From Melanocharis versteri (taxonomy: Eukaryota > Chordata > Aves > Passeriformes > Melanocharitidae): 64,000 nucleotides of DNA. The notes beneath the pieces were generated by a model. It was given only the letters and a program-made list of their open reading frames with translations. It did not search any database and was not told the origin of the DNA. Where the stretch lies: contig VZTG01000381.1 of the NCBI GenBank assembly GCA_013397845.1, forward strand, positions 114,683 to 178,682, in the 5' to 3' direction. Positions 1-14,266 of this stretch are shown here, piece after piece. The position numbers and the translations under genes are program-made. Numbering within the stretch: position 1 is the stretch's first letter; each line of letters begins with the position of its first letter.

Positions 1-440
1 CGGGCCTCGCACACGGTCGGAGCGAATGCCCCGACCGAGCCCCCGCCTCGCTCTGCCCCGCCGGGCACCGGGGATGCGGAGCCGGGGTCGCACCGGCACG
101 AGGAGCCCCGCGAAACGCTGGTCCCGCGGCCCCGGCTGGTGCGCTGGGGGAACGGGCACCGCTGCTGCTCCTTGTGGGGCGCTGCCCGCTGCCGCCCTGC
201 CTCAGGTGCGCGGGTCCGGGAAAAGCGAGACGTGGCACCGCGGAGAAGGTGCGCGGCAGGGCACCGCGGCGGTCCGCTGTCCCTCCGGGTGTCCGGGGGG
301 GTCAGCCGCCGCGCACGGCCGAAATCAGATGGTCTTCGTGGTCTTTCGGGCATCTGTTAGCGCAACAGGACCAACACAGTGCGAAAACTGGTGCATCATC
401 AGTAACACCAGCATCAATGGAACCGCTGAGCAATCTCCTC
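1..440. promoter_or_regulatory. CpG island, likely promoter (PARD3 5' end by gene order)
   Basis: The first ~335 bases are very GC-rich with dense CpG (about ten in the first 60 bases) and several GC boxes (for example gccccgccgg near 55). CpG then thins out to about 440. This is typical of a vertebrate promoter. In human, PARD3 lies 3' of CUL2 on the same strand, so transcription to the left, out of the window, is the simplest reading. No PARD3 N-terminal coding is found here. A plus-strand CAG/GTGCGC donor-like site near 205 would also allow a divergent noncoding transcript. Open frames in the island (for example 26-463) are compositional. Confidence 0.55.
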
Positions 441-3400
441 CGCAAAGCCGTCAGAAGTCATAGGGGTATATAGATATGGCTCACTTTTTTCCACGGATTT
501 CACTGAGGACAATGGAATTGCATAGTTCATTGTACGTCCAGCGTGGCCTGACGATATATATCTTTTGTGTAGAAATGGTAAAACATTTTAACTAGAGTGA
601 AGGCAGAGTTTGGAGGACAGGAAGGCAGTGGAGAAAAAGCTTTCTTTTTTTGTTTTTGTTTTTCTAAAGTTATACACAGCACTAAAGATGTGAAATTCAA
701 GTAAGCTTTGTAGCACATAATGTCAACATCCTTCTACAACACCGGGCAACTCAGCACGTGTCCTCTGGTGCTCCCTGCCCGGCAGCTGTCCCAGCTGGCA
801 GTCTGCTCTTGTTCCCTTAGCAATAGTATTAGTAACTTTAAGAACTTCAAACCTGGTACAAATGGCAAAGCTCTCTGCGGTTTAGTAGGTACAGAGCTAA
901 GGAGCAGAATTAATGATGTTTTTAAAACATCAAAGGTGAAATTATTGCCCAGTTAAGTCGAGGGTGAAAATGGCATCCCTAACCCTTTGCATTCTAGTTA
1001 GGAGTTTCCAGTACAGAAAATGGAGGAGTCAGTTTATATTAATTTGGTTCCATGCATATTTTCCAATTTCATTGAAATCCATAGAACCTTTTCTATTAAT
1101 TGCAGTTTTGGGAAGCTTTGGAACACTCACAAGATCAAAGAATCCATTTGCTGACCTACAGATAATTTTTAGCTTAGATGCCAGTTTTATTACCATTACC
1201 CATGAGTTATCTGGACTAATATATCTGAATTTCATATGAGAAATTGTCTGTCTGTTAAAGCAGGAAAGAAGCACGCCTGCCATTTTACATTTTGTCATAT
1301 CCCCAGTGTTCACTTGTGTGGAATAAAGGCAGCACGCAGGAGTTCAGAAAGGCAGAAATGAAATAAAACTGGTGTAAACAGTTTACAGCTCATGACTGAG
1401 ACAGCTGAGTACACTCTGCAGTTTTATGGCCATACCTCATCAAATTTATTATTGGAAAAAGACGAAAATGTCCTCTGACCTGCTGCTTCTGTACTTTCTA
1501 GGTGATCACAAGAGCTGCTGGGAAAGGATGAAAGAGGTATAAATCCTCACTTTAATATACATCACCTAAGAAACTTGCCGAAAGGACTGTGAAAATGTGA
1601 AGTCAATAGAGGCTCTTCCCAGGCTGTTTTTAACATGAATTTTACAGTGTCATAGATTTTGTAATGTTCCACATTATACTTCAGTTGTCATTTGCATTTA
1701 TCTGCTAAAACATAATGTTGCATATTAGAAGCTTTACCACACTGCTATAAAACTTGATATTGTTTTATTTATAAAGCTTAATACTGTTGCTGGTCGACAG
1801 TAACTATTTCACTGTTCAGACACAACTACAGGTTTTTCATGTTTTTCTGTGATTTAATTCCTTCTCTCACTGTCTTTAGCAACTTTCTTGGCAGTTTTCC
1901 CAGCTGTTCTAACAATCTCCTGGAAAAAAAATCCAAAAATCCAGTTTAGAAAGAAATGTTGATAGTTTTTCCGTTAAATGTGTGAAACGGGAAAATTCAG
2001 TAATGAAGTACAAGAAAACAATTCTATCCTGGGATCTGATTTAAGGCCAAAACTTAAAGACTTGCACATGAATAGTGATAGACCTAACAGGAATGAGAAC
2101 CTCCAAGATTTGAGTTTCTTCCCCACTAGATATACACACAAGTTATACATACATCATTCTGAAAACATTTTTAATAAAATTTGCCACATATAATGTTTGT
2201 TTTGTTCTTCTTTAGAAGAATGAACTTTAAAAACCAAACGTAACAAGGCCGCAAGATTGTATGAGGTCTAATTATGTAAGATAAATGAAGTATAAAACAT
2301 TATTATAAGAGATTATGAGAAAAGGATTATACTAATCAGGAGAAGAATTGGCAAGAGTTGCTGGTTTACAAAAATTACAACTACTATCCACGTAGCGATA
2401 TGGGTGGCACAGATACAGTTCTGGATGTTGAGCTTTCCTGAGCTAACATACCACAGAACCTGTTGATTCATTTATTAATGGTACATTGCTGGAGGATTTC
2501 CATGAAGACATAATCTGTTTTGCAGGAAGAAGTAGGTGGTGGAGCATGGGATGGAGGGAATCAGAGCTTGTGACTACTAATGATCACTAGTCAAGTTCTG
2601 TTCAAAACAGCCAACCAGGTGAAAGCCCCTGCATAGAGACTGCAAACATGCAAGGAGTGAGAATCTTGCAATTAACTGCAGATTATCAAAAGCCTTTTTT
2701 ATGTGAATGTTAAAATATTCAGACAGTGGAATGCTGCTGATTTCCAGAGCTATTTCACAGTTTATCCCGCCTTTATACTCTACATCAAAGAATTTTTATG
2801 GAATAATTATGGATGTGTTCAGGTTTAGTAGTCTGTTCATGGCATACAGATATTCCCTGGTTTGACAAGAAAACACTAATTCCATGTACAGTATGTTTTA
2901 AGTTCACACTATTTTAAATATAGATATTTCCTTAAGCCAAATAAAGTCTATTCAGTACTGTAGAAAGACCAGTGTCAAACTGAAGAGCAGGAGTATTCCT
3001 TGAAGAATTACAGGGGTTTTTTTAAAGTGTCCTTTGTGAAAATGCCTTAGGGATATACCAAACAGTACCAGGTTTTGACGATTTAAGATAGCTACTTGCT
3101 GTAACTCTTCTGCTCAGTTATTAGGTAAAGCCTTAACTTCTTTTTCAAAAATCTGACTTTTAAAGTTCTGAATCATTTACATTTTACTCTGAGGTAGAAA
3201 TCTAATCAAAGTAAATGTGTTTGTGACTGAGATCTTTCCGTGGATAACCTTTTAGCTGTAGGAGTGGGCTGACTTCTCAGCTGCTATATTTCGTGATTTT
3301 TTTCCTTCCATACTGATGGGTTCTTCCACAAAGGAGTAAGGGAGTGTTTCCCATCATTTTCTTTTATGAATGAGAAAATCATTAAAGCTTATTAAGTAAT

Positions 3401-5306
3401 TGTGGCTAGCCTTGGTCTGAAAAAAAAAAAAAGAAACTGAATAAAAACTTACTTTCTACAACTTCTCAAAAGAGTCTGGGATTTGGGGACTGAAAAGCCC
3501 TCAAATCAGTAAAAGGTAGTTACAGAATCACACATGTATTAATGTTAAACTTAGGGGATGCAGACACAGATTTGGGAAGATGAGAACTTTCTTTGTGGTA
3601 CAATAGAAGGAAATTGTAGCAAAGAACAGCGTATAATTTTCAAGAAAAGCCACAAGACTGTTAACCTTTCCAGGGGCTTCAACCTGTGTCTCAAGCAACT
3701 TCAGGCAGTGGGCAGGTGTTTAGGGTGAAAGAATGAGTATAGGTAAATTCACTACTTTTTTTTTTTCCTGTATCTATACTGGTCTTATGCTGTTTTTAAA
3801 AGAATTATGTTCAAGGATTTTCAATAGTTTTCTTGATAATGCTCTGGTGGTTTTCAGCCATCATGGAACTGTTTAAATGGAATTGCTTTCTCTAACTTAA
3901 ATCAACTAATGTCTTATTGAGCTGAGATCTGGGAAGGCCTGAACTAGAATACATTGGGTCACTTCTTGGTGTGGGCCCTTAAAGGCAATCCACAGTAAGG
4001 AAGCAGAATCATTAGAGGTCTAAAAAGTGAAAAACATGATCTGTATGAAGAGTGAAGTTACTGGGAGCATCCAGAGCACAGAAGGGGACATTGCCAGGAG
4101 ACACCCAAATAGTCTTTGTGTGTGCTAGAGCTATGGAATGTCATAAGGAAAACGTTCACACAACTTGCTTTAGCCAGCTCTCATGCCCCATACTGTATTT
4201 ATGCCATGGGCTGAACAAAATTCTATTCACATAATGATACAGGTAGGGTTCTGAATGTCCCTGTACTGCAGAGCACGTATCTAAGTCACACCTTGGAGCT
4301 GGCCAACTCCTTTTATTTGCCCTTAGGGCTATGGAGAGTTCGCAGGTGTGTGCCTGCCGTGAGGGACACCCACCGCAAGGATTGCACTGGGAGGAGAATG
4401 ATCTGTCACCTCCTCTCATGCCACAGAGTTGTTCTGCAGCCACTGAGACTGTCCTGCAGACTCCAGCCTCAGTGGGGTTTGCTTTGGGGGTATGAGGCTG
4501 GTTATACCCAAAGTCCATCATCAGTTATAGTTTCAGCAGTCTTTACAGAGGAAAGTAAAAGAGAGAACGGGAACACTGAATGTCAGCAGCTGAGACCAGA
4601 AAATCCCTGCATACTTTCACAGGACAAAGAAAAAGCACTTAAACAGATTTGGAATTTTATCCCTGACCAATTTCAAAGGGCAGCTCCAGGCATTCAGTCA
4701 TCAAAGCTTCCCAACACCTAAAAAATGAAAAACTAAACACAATATTTTCCACCGTGAAAAATACTAGATAATCTAAGTAGAGGGGTCATTGCTGACTAGC
4801 CCTATAATATTTAACACAAACATATAAGCATATCATCAGTAAAATTACATATGTAGCAACTTTTCATTTACCAGCAACTATTAAAAATTGTAAAAATAAA
4901 GCTGTTAAAAATAGCGGAATTTGAGAGATTTAAAAGCAGCATCAGAAATCTAGGTGAACTTGTTTAATGTACAAAAGATGGTACTTGTAGAATATATGAT
5001 TTTAAGACTCTAGGATGTTCATTTCAGTTTTGTCTTAAAGCTTTTAGAAGCCTAGTACTTTCCTAAAAATGTCAGAGGTTACTTCACTTCTAAGCCTCAC
5101 CTATGAAAGCTACTTGGAGACATTTTGTTTCTGATGAGAATTTATTGGATGTTTTCATTCTCCTTTTCTTCTTTCTGCCTGTCCAGAAGTGTGCTCTTTG
5201 CTTTTCTTCTAGCCTTTCAGTTATTCATGAAGTTCTTGGCACAGATTTCCAAACTCTGAAACACGGAATACAGAATTACAGTGACTAAAAAAGGCTTGTG
5301 CAGTCT

Positions 5307-5347
5307 CCTCACTGACTTCTGTGGGCTTTGGATCAAGCCCTTGGGCC
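5307..5347. repeat. Possible ancient interspersed-repeat fragment
   Basis: The segment containing ctgacttctgtgggctttgg and gatcaagccctt resembles a phrase that I remember recurring in bird and turtle genomes (tgacttca.tggg.tttggatcaggccc). The family cannot be named with certainty and the boundaries are unclear. Confidence 0.25.
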
Positions 5348-8300
5348 TTGTCTACCCAAATAACGAATAAACAATATCAACACAGAGCTACAGTACTGGG
5401 CTCATTTGTCAAGTACTTGCCAGAGCTGGAACAAACTCAGATACTGCCAGAGGAACCCATTTGCTAAAGAGAAGCTATGCCAAATTATTTGCAACTAACA
5501 GGTTTTATCTATTGATGAGCATTCCTGAAAAAATACCTTCCTGTGACATGAAGAGGAACACCCACGGGATATGTTAGTCAAAAGGCCTATCGAAACATGA
5601 TAGAACATATATTCCACCACACAAATTATTCATGTGGTTTATAAACATCTTAAGAATATATTTCTCAGCTGGTGTTCCTCTCTAGGGATCTCTGTTTAAT
5701 TTCACACCCTGTTCTCATCCTCGTTGGACTGAAAGTGAATGGGATAGTGTCATGGCTTTCCAAAACGTGTTATCTTGATGTTTGCAGGAAAACATTGATA
5801 AAGCTTGAAGGGAAATACATCCTTTGCTCAGCTTCTCCCTGTGTTGATGGTAACAGGGAGGCCTGCACGAGGTAAGGATATTACAGCAGAGACTTTCCAA
5901 TTTGCACAGGAATTTAGAGGGATAAAAATACAGACATGCACTTGGAACACGTTCATCTCTGTTGCACATGGAGTTAAATACACTCCTGCTGCAAACACAT
6001 GCTATCACTCCTGCATAAATATTTGCTCCCGAGCAAAGTCCTGTAGCACCTGCAGAAAGCCTTTTCTAGGGCACAGGCCAGCAGTCAAGTGTCAAAGCAT
6101 GAGGGACCAACAGGAATGAATTACACATTTCCTTGCAGGGTGTGTGACCAGGATACACATGGTCACCTTCACTGCTGCTGCAGAACTACTCACTGAAAAC
6201 TTCCAAAAATTTCCAAATACATGCTATGACCAGAGTCAAGTACTTAAAGGAGGAATGGGGCAAAAGCAGACAGCTGAAATTTGAACACTGCTTTTAAGAT
6301 AATTCTTGACTTAGAGAAGACAAAATAAGAAAAAAATAATCAGAGAGGAGACACATGATCTGTTTCACTCTATGATTTCTCTTGTTTTCCTTTCATTAAC
6401 CTAAAAATCTCCTTTCTTTCCCTCCTCTTTCTCTATTTTATTCTCTTTTCCATGCTCAGTCCCACTTCTCTGTTCATCTCACATCCTTTTATTGCCTTCC
6501 CTTCTTGTTGTCTTGCTTAAAAGTGTTTGCAGCTGCTGAAATCAGTAAAAAGAAAGACTCACATGAAATAGGAGAATCCCCAAGAGCTAAAATACATGAC
6601 AGATTGTGACATGCCACCAGTAATCTATTTTGTTCAAGACTGAAAAGATGATGACAGTAAATGGGTAGGTTTTCCAAAATTCAGTACAGTGTTAAACAGC
6701 ATAAGGATGTTTTAGTTCCTCACAGAAGAAGACCAACAGCTAAAATTGATCTGCAAAATTCAAAATCTGTAATCAAAGCCAAGCTGTCTTCTCCAATACA
6801 AAGCTGACTAACTAGCCCTGGCAGAGGTAGGATTATCAGGCCCGTCAAGGTGCAACAGGTGAGAAGACCTGAAAGCAGTGACAACAAAATCACTTGATAA
6901 GATCATCTTTTGGGTTTTAATCTGTTGTTGACTACGTTAACACATGGACTAGAGCATGCTGCAGGAGTGTCTCTGTGGAGAGCAGCAGTAGAACAGCTTG
7001 AGAGCCACTGCTCAGTGCCAAAAAGAAGTCTTCACTCAGGTCTGATCTTGTTTCACTGGGCGAAAAGGCCCTTCAGCAACTGACATTCCAGGGCTCAAGG
7101 AAACACTTAGGAGCGTCTTTAAAAACCAAGATTTCCCACACGTTATAATTACAGAATGGTCTTCAGGACCACACCTGAGCACAGGTCCTGCTACAGTCAG
7201 CAGGGGCTGTGTGTTCAGATTTGAGAGAAGAATTTAAAGCAGATTAATTTACACATCCAAACCAAAACAGATAGATCAGATGGACAAGATTAGCTCTACC
7301 AATCTTCCTGCAGCCAGAATTAGCAGCTCAGGAGCCTTCTAATTTGCCAGAAGTTCACACTGTGGCTCCACACTAATCCATCTGACGCTGCACCTCCATC
7401 TATCATGTTATCTGCTCTAGGATTTCAGTTTATTCTAGGTTTAAAAACTCTTCCTTCATATGGAATAAATGTGCCTTATATATACCTCAGTAAGTTATAT
7501 AAAGTTTATTTTCTCTTTTGGAAAAAAGAAATTATTACAAATAAGTTACTAAGAACCTAAATTATGTCTCAGATTGATGAGCTGTAGTACAGAGAATCAC
7601 TAGTACAGGGTACTGCTTCCTACAAAAAGATAGTGGAAATAAAACACTGACACTGGTATGCAAGTGCATTATGTCCAAAGAAGCTATATTTGCTCTTAAG
7701 GATTCAAAAATTGTCTTTCTCACACCACAGAAATTACAGCCTCACCTGTTTCCAGCAGAAATGCAAAACATAGCTCATACCAGTTACTATGAAGAAAATT
7801 AACTCTACCTCAGCCAGAACCAGCACACAGGGAGGCCAACAAGGAGTTTAATTACGTATAGGCTGTTGCAAGAATTCAATAATTTAAATCTGCTGGGGTG
7901 AAACAACTATTTTCTATCAGGGAAAACAATTTCTTCTTAAGCTGTTAAACTGGTAACATGGTAGGCCATTTATTTGACATAGGGTTTTGCAAATGTGGTT
8001 TTTTCTCACAGGATTTATCAATATACTGCTAAAGTTTTTCAATTTTTTTTCCTACAGAATCCAATACTTACTCCAGCTCACAGCTTGAAATAAGAATGTA
8101 ACGAATGCTGCTTTGTCTGTACTTTTGCCACCTGATATAGATGTCAAAGTCTGCAGCTTCTAAGCAGGGATGTGGAGGCAGCCCATGGTTTTCAGTTCTT
8201 ACTGTTGCAATGTGCAGCTGCGATGGGCACGGGTACCTTAAAGCTGGAGAGGAACAGTTTACCCTGCCTGGGGGTTTCTCCCCCTCGCTGCTGCAGGTCG

Positions 8301-11300
8301 CTGACCTCACAGCCAGATGACACACTCTGAATCACAGCAGTGTCACCCACAGGGTCCGAAGGCACCCGAAACGACCAACGCACGGTGAAATCCTGGCTAC
8401 TAAACTGGAGCAGCTCAAGAGCTGCTTTTTGTGTTGCTGACTTGTCCTTGTCCATGGCAGGACACAGAGCAGTCACTAGTTACAGCTTTGGGCTGCCTGT
8501 TTCGTGAGTCACCCTCCTTTCTGTGAGGGTGTCTGTTTTTGTCTTTCAAGATTAATAGCTCTGATATTTCGTCCTGCTTCTTTCAGCACTGTGGGGAGCC
8601 AATGCAGAGAGGCACTCTGTCCCGGCCAGAGCCTTTCACACCCTTTGAATTGCGTGGTTCGGGCAAAAGAGAAGGTATTACCAGTGCTTAAGGGTCTAGC
8701 CTCAAGTCTATCCATCCAAATTCTCTGAAACACTAAATATTCACCACTCACCATCTGTAGATCCCAACCTGGTTTAGATCTAGTAGGAATTTTTAGCATA
8801 TTTAGTGTGACCTTGACTTCTGCTTTCACCTGTTCTGTGAGGTTTGCTTTATTTTTTCCTGACTGCAAGCAAAGTATGTGAACATTTTGTTTCCTATTAG
8901 CAATGTTGTATAAATGTCTTTTTTTTTTACAGTGTATTCATTTTGGAAATGAACTATCTCCGCATATTTTCATATACTTGGATCTTTACCTGTGCTTGAA
9001 GCACCTAGGTTGTAACAAAAAAATTTAAAAAGTGTATTTTACAAATTTAGCTTATAATTTGATGGTTTTTAGCTCAGTCACATAAGCATTGAAATTCACA
9101 GTAAAATGGCTGATTTGAATGCCTGTACATGTACATGGGCAAATTGGTAAAGTTAAGGTAGTCAATGTGACTGTTCATACATTACATGACTTAGGTCAGT
9201 ACTTAAACTCCTAATATTTGCTTAGGATTACACCTCTGCCACAAGGCCCACTGGTTAAATAACAGCCTCATCAGAAAGCTGTGTGCAGGGAGTGATTTTT
9301 TCTGAGGAATTTTCAGTTTGATCTCATCCTCTCCATCTTTGGTCAGATTCCTCTACTCATGCACCTGTTCAAGACTGGGTTTTTTTTCAGACAAGAAACG
9401 TCTACCAGGTGTAGATCTCTTCCTTCTTCTATACTGCCAGGCACCCTGTTTTGCATATAGCAATTACTTGAACTTGTTCTTCTCTTGTGATGACAGTGAA
9501 TTTGGATTCCTGCTGTTCATCATGAAAATATTCTACATATTCTGCCCATCTTTACAGGACAGCCTTGTATTCACAGCATCTTCTTGCATTTTTAATTATT
9601 ATGCAATGAATATACTTTCTTGTCTCTTTTAACAGCTCAAGCTTTTAGGATATGATGACTTTTTTCTAACTTTTTATAGTTGCATGTTTCTGTTTCATCA
9701 GGTCTTAACTTCACCTATTCCCTTTGACATTTTTTCAGCTTTTCTGTGTTGCTTATGCAACATTGATATTCCTTTTCCTATTTTTGTTTCCTCTTTTTGT
9801 ATACTGATCCATGATATATTCAATAATTCACAGCTGCTTACTAAAAAAATCTTTTCATCCCCAATGCAAAGACAAACACACACCCAGCTGAGGGATGTGA
9901 GAGCTGTGTACATAAAGCCCTTACAGGAGCTTCTTTTTGCTAACATTGCAGCTCTGGTCTCCTATCACTACCATGATTTCTCTTGCTGTTCATCTTTTTA
10001 AATGCAGCCTTTTTCTCCTTTGGCAGTTTTCTCCTCTCTAAATATTTATTGCAACTCATCACCAGAGCTGAGAAATAGCCATCTCTGCAGCAAGCCACAG
10101 TCCTCTGTGGTCTCAAATTTCTTCAGCTACTAAAGAAAAGGTAAAGCTCCCCATTAATCACAGTGCCCACAGAAGGGACACAAAACCAAATGTCCGAACA
10201 AACGGGCTGAGTGAGGCCTTTCCCTGAGGCTGCACAGGTGGAAGCAGGAAGGATCCAACCCTTGTCTCTGCAAATACAGAAGGATAAACTCGGCTGTAGT
10301 TGTTGGCATCGTTAGGGGGCTCTTCTCACTGGCACTAGTGGAACTAATTGTAAAGCCTTGTTATGGTGCGTGGGAGGCTGGAGATAATTTTAGTGATGGT
10401 GAAAAGTGCCAGGCTTATCAGACATGGAAGATGTTGCTCTAGATTTTGCTTGTGTAGTGCTGTATGTCTACTCTAACTCAGTGGAACACAACATTACTGG
10501 TTTGACTGGGGGGGTGGTGATTTAATAATTGTTAGCACACTTGTTTTGCAGCACTAATGACTAGACAAAGTTTTCTTTTTCACAGAACCAGTACTGTACA
10601 GGCAGAAAAATTAAGAGCATCATTTTGCTGGTGTCTGCCTATTCTGCTGTGGAGTCAGCACTTCCATGCACACAAAATTATTCAATATATCTTTGGTACC
10701 ACAACTAAGTAAATTAATAAACTTTCTTATACATCAAACCAGGGAAGCCATTAATTTGTTATTAGAGGGCACAAACTCAGCCCTGAATAGTCTTGTGCTG
10801 TACTTTCTTGGAGACAAATACACTTTTTTAGTATTTACATACTCTGGAAATACTTGGGGAAAAGTGCCTAATGTGTTACCTTACTAACCAGAGACAGGAT
10901 AGTTATTTGAAACATAATTTATTTCTCAGCTTGCCCCACAGTATTTTGATAATTGTAGTGAAAACCTTAAACAAACAGATGAAATGTGGTATATTTTTGT
11001 ATCCTTGAACTCTGGGGATTTTATTGAAGGGCAGAAGAAGAATATATTGGTTTTTGCACTGGAGCTTCCACTGGTCAAACACCCCCCAGCCATTGGCTTT
11101 GTTTGGAATGTCAGTCAAACCTTTTCTTATGTGAAATATAAGACGTATCAGAGATACCAGTTTCATCAGCCACAGCAGAGCGTGTTGGTGGTCATTTTCA
11201 GGAAAGGTGTCCCCAGGACAAAGCCTTCAGTCCAACACCTTTCACTTATAAGAGAGCACATTTCCAACTGAACTTCAGCATCCACAGTAGAGTGGAAAGG

Positions 11301-14245
11301 ATCCATCATGAGTCTGATTGCCTTCACACTGCAGGAAAATTTGGCTCACTGTCATGAGGCTTAGGCTCGTATTCATATTTGAATATCTGCTCTGAGGATT
11401 ACACTGCCTACCCAGGAGTAACTCACACATCCGGGTAGTCCTGCCCTCCCTGGGGGCAGATGTTCCTCTGGACTCCAGAGCTTTATTCCACAAGCTGCCT
11501 AATCCAGTTTATGCTGTCAGCTTCCACCAGCACAGATATTCTCAGCAGTCATTTTATTGAAGCATTTCACCTGATGATGAAAGACACCTGGTAAGGCACC
11601 ACTGTCCTCGAGAAAATACAGCCAAACACCTCCCTGCCCAAAACCCCAATCTATTATCTCAAGCATCTGCTTTTTCTCCTGCAATCCAGAGAACAACATT
11701 GATCCCTGAGGCTGATAGGACCAGTTTTCTTCTTCCTTTTGACATCTCTCTCTCTGGCAAAAATCTTCTCTTGCCAAAAGCGACGTGGACACAGGCTTTG
11801 GACTGTCTGCCCTACCTGCCTGCTCTCACCTCTCCCTAGAAATGCAATGATTTCCCATCTGACCATGCTAATATCTGTAATCATGTGGGCTGAATAGGAA
11901 GAGGAGCTGCAACTCTGCTTTATGACAAACAGCTTCCATTCCATGTATCACTACCCAAAACTCAGATCCATGTAAAAGGACTAGTTTCGTTAGAATTATT
12001 TTGCAATGTTGGATGAAAAGGGATTGGAAGTTCATGAAGATGAGAGAGCAAGCAATAGACGTATATAAGAATGTATGGATGCAGAAAAAGCCTCACAAAT
12101 AGGCTTGAGTGAGCCTGAAATAGGATTTAGATCTGAAAAACTGTTGCTGTTTAAGATCTACCCTATACTAGTGGAAAACAAGGCTTTGATTATAAATAAA
12201 CAGGACTGTGCCACAGACACACCTGATTTCATCACCAGTTTCTCATCAGACCGTGAAATAACCCACAGCACTGAACTTGACTGTTCATGTCAACCAGAAG
12301 AGTCCAGCATGTTTAAAAGACAGATAACTGCAAATAGTAAAGATCCTTAGCAGTAACCTGAATTCAGACAGTTTTAGTAACTACTTCACTCAGCCTGTTT
12401 TTGGATCCAAGCAGAGCTGGCAGAAGAGAAAAAAAACCTCAGCTCTGGAAGCCAAGGGCAAAGAAACAATGTGGGTAACAAAATGAAAGTTACCTCGTGA
12501 ATGGCAAGTTTTGGCTTGCTTCTAACTGCAGTAATAAGAAGGCAAAGTGATTCACTCTGGCAAAGTTATCCAGCTTGAGGAGCTTGAAATAATACAACCG
12601 CCCACCACAACTGCTGCCAGTGAGTGAACTCAGGAAGGGGGGCAGGGGCAGCCTGAGAGTATTGGGGCAATATGGGAATTGGTAGAAATGGAAAGTTCAC
12701 ATTCAGCAGGGTAGAGATAAATGTTGGCCTGCTGGGGAGGATGGAAGAGAGGTAGTGGCAATGGCATTGCATTCTTGTAAAAATGAAATTGAGTAATGTT
12801 GGCTTGTTCTGTGAAAGAAAAACTGTTCTGCCCTTTCACAGAGGTCAGGAGATGAATGTTCGTGTGTGCCACATAGCACTGCACCTTGGAGGAATTGCCA
12901 GGTCACCATATAAAGCCTTCATTTAGTCAGCTGCTGAGGGAAGGTATATATATAGGTATTTTAGAGGTGGGTAGGAAGGGTGGCATCACCTACCTGTGGC
13001 AGGCTAGTCACAGAGTGAAAAAGAAACCAAAATAAAACCAATATTGATTTTCTGCCTGAGAGTGGTTAATATTTATCTAGATGTTCAAACTGGATCAGGC
13101 TGCAGCTTATAAAAACTTGGCCAATCACGGCAAGATTTTCTAACAAGCCTGTTAACATTTTTCAAGTACAGACACGCTGATACAACTTAAAAGAAAGGTA
13201 CAGAATTGCAAGTCTCATTACTGTCACTTAAATAAAACCTCCAAGACAATTAATTATGTGTGTATACTTTTAACTTTGTCAAAATGTATGCAACGGGCAA
13301 TAAATTTTATTTTCTTAACCTATATTTAGGTGGGCACAGCAATTTAATTTTTTTTATTATTACTTCCAAATCACTTATCACCAAAATCGTACTTTGGCCC
13401 CAGGCATTTTCCTCATTTCTTTCTATTCTGTAATTCAATGACCACAAAATTACACGAGGTTAACTACAGAAAGATTAATTTTAGGTTGTAACCATTTCAT
13501 CTTGCTTGGGCGTTTCTCTCTGTAGGCCATCTGTGCCTGATAGCTTGATACCCACAGCCCATTTGCCTTTCTTAAGGGAACTTATATTTTGTGGTTTCAA
13601 TCCTTTTCAGTGTGTAGACCCCAAACAACTATCAATTGGTCTTTTGATGTTTCCATAAAAATTTAGAGGCTATTGACAGTAAGTGAGGAGTTTTTTACCT
13701 GCTACTTCTTAGGGATAGCACCTCAGATGTCCATGGACCACAAACCTAAAGCTACCAAAAGCTTCTGTAACTTGCACAGACTTACTCCACCTGTTCTGCA
13801 AAGGAGCCTGACTTTAACCTTGTATTAATGAACAACACTAAAGTTGTGGGCAATGTATGAACCGCATGGGACGTGAAATGCATCAGCCATTTGAAATGTG
13901 AGATCAAAAATGGTATACAGGCTCTTGTATAATAGAGGTATGAAGAAATGCCAAGGTCTTTGGTTGTAGCCAAAACTCAAGTTTCTAGTTCCTTCCTTCC
14001 TGTACATCTGTAGGAAGAGCTGCCCGTATTTGGGCCTAAGAGTTCATTGAGAACCATTTTACAGCCTGGGTGTGTGAAACTTCACTGCAGCATGGTAGGA
14101 CAAACTCATGGGAGTCCTCCTCCTCCTGCAGCCTCTGTAACCCTCCAGCCCTGAACAAGGGTTTTTCCCAAGGGTTGCTTGAGCCCCAGGAAGAGAGAAC
14201 TCAGAATGAGATGAACCCATGGATAATTGAATGAGCAGCCTCATT

Positions 14246-14266
14246 AAAAAAAAAAAAAAAAAAAAA
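14246..14266 (+). repeat. Poly(A) run, 21 A
   Basis: This is an uninterrupted run of 21 A. It could be the tail of a retroposed transcript, but no related coding sequence or clear target-site duplication is visible around it, so only the homopolymer itself is supported. Confidence 0.8.

Noticed and set aside
26..463. Open frame of 145 codons in the CpG island
   Set aside because: It is Arg/Pro/Ala/Gly-rich, and two other plus-strand frames overlap it. It is explained by GC composition with few stop codons and shows no resemblance to PARD3 or another protein.
4293..4721. 142-codon plus-strand frame
   Set aside because: Overlaps a 121-codon minus-strand frame, has no family resemblance, and lies in ordinary intergenic sequence.
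14246..14266. Poly(A) tract as the tail of a processed pseudogene
   Set aside because: No coding similarity upstream and no clear target-site duplication. A bare homopolymer is the safer reading.
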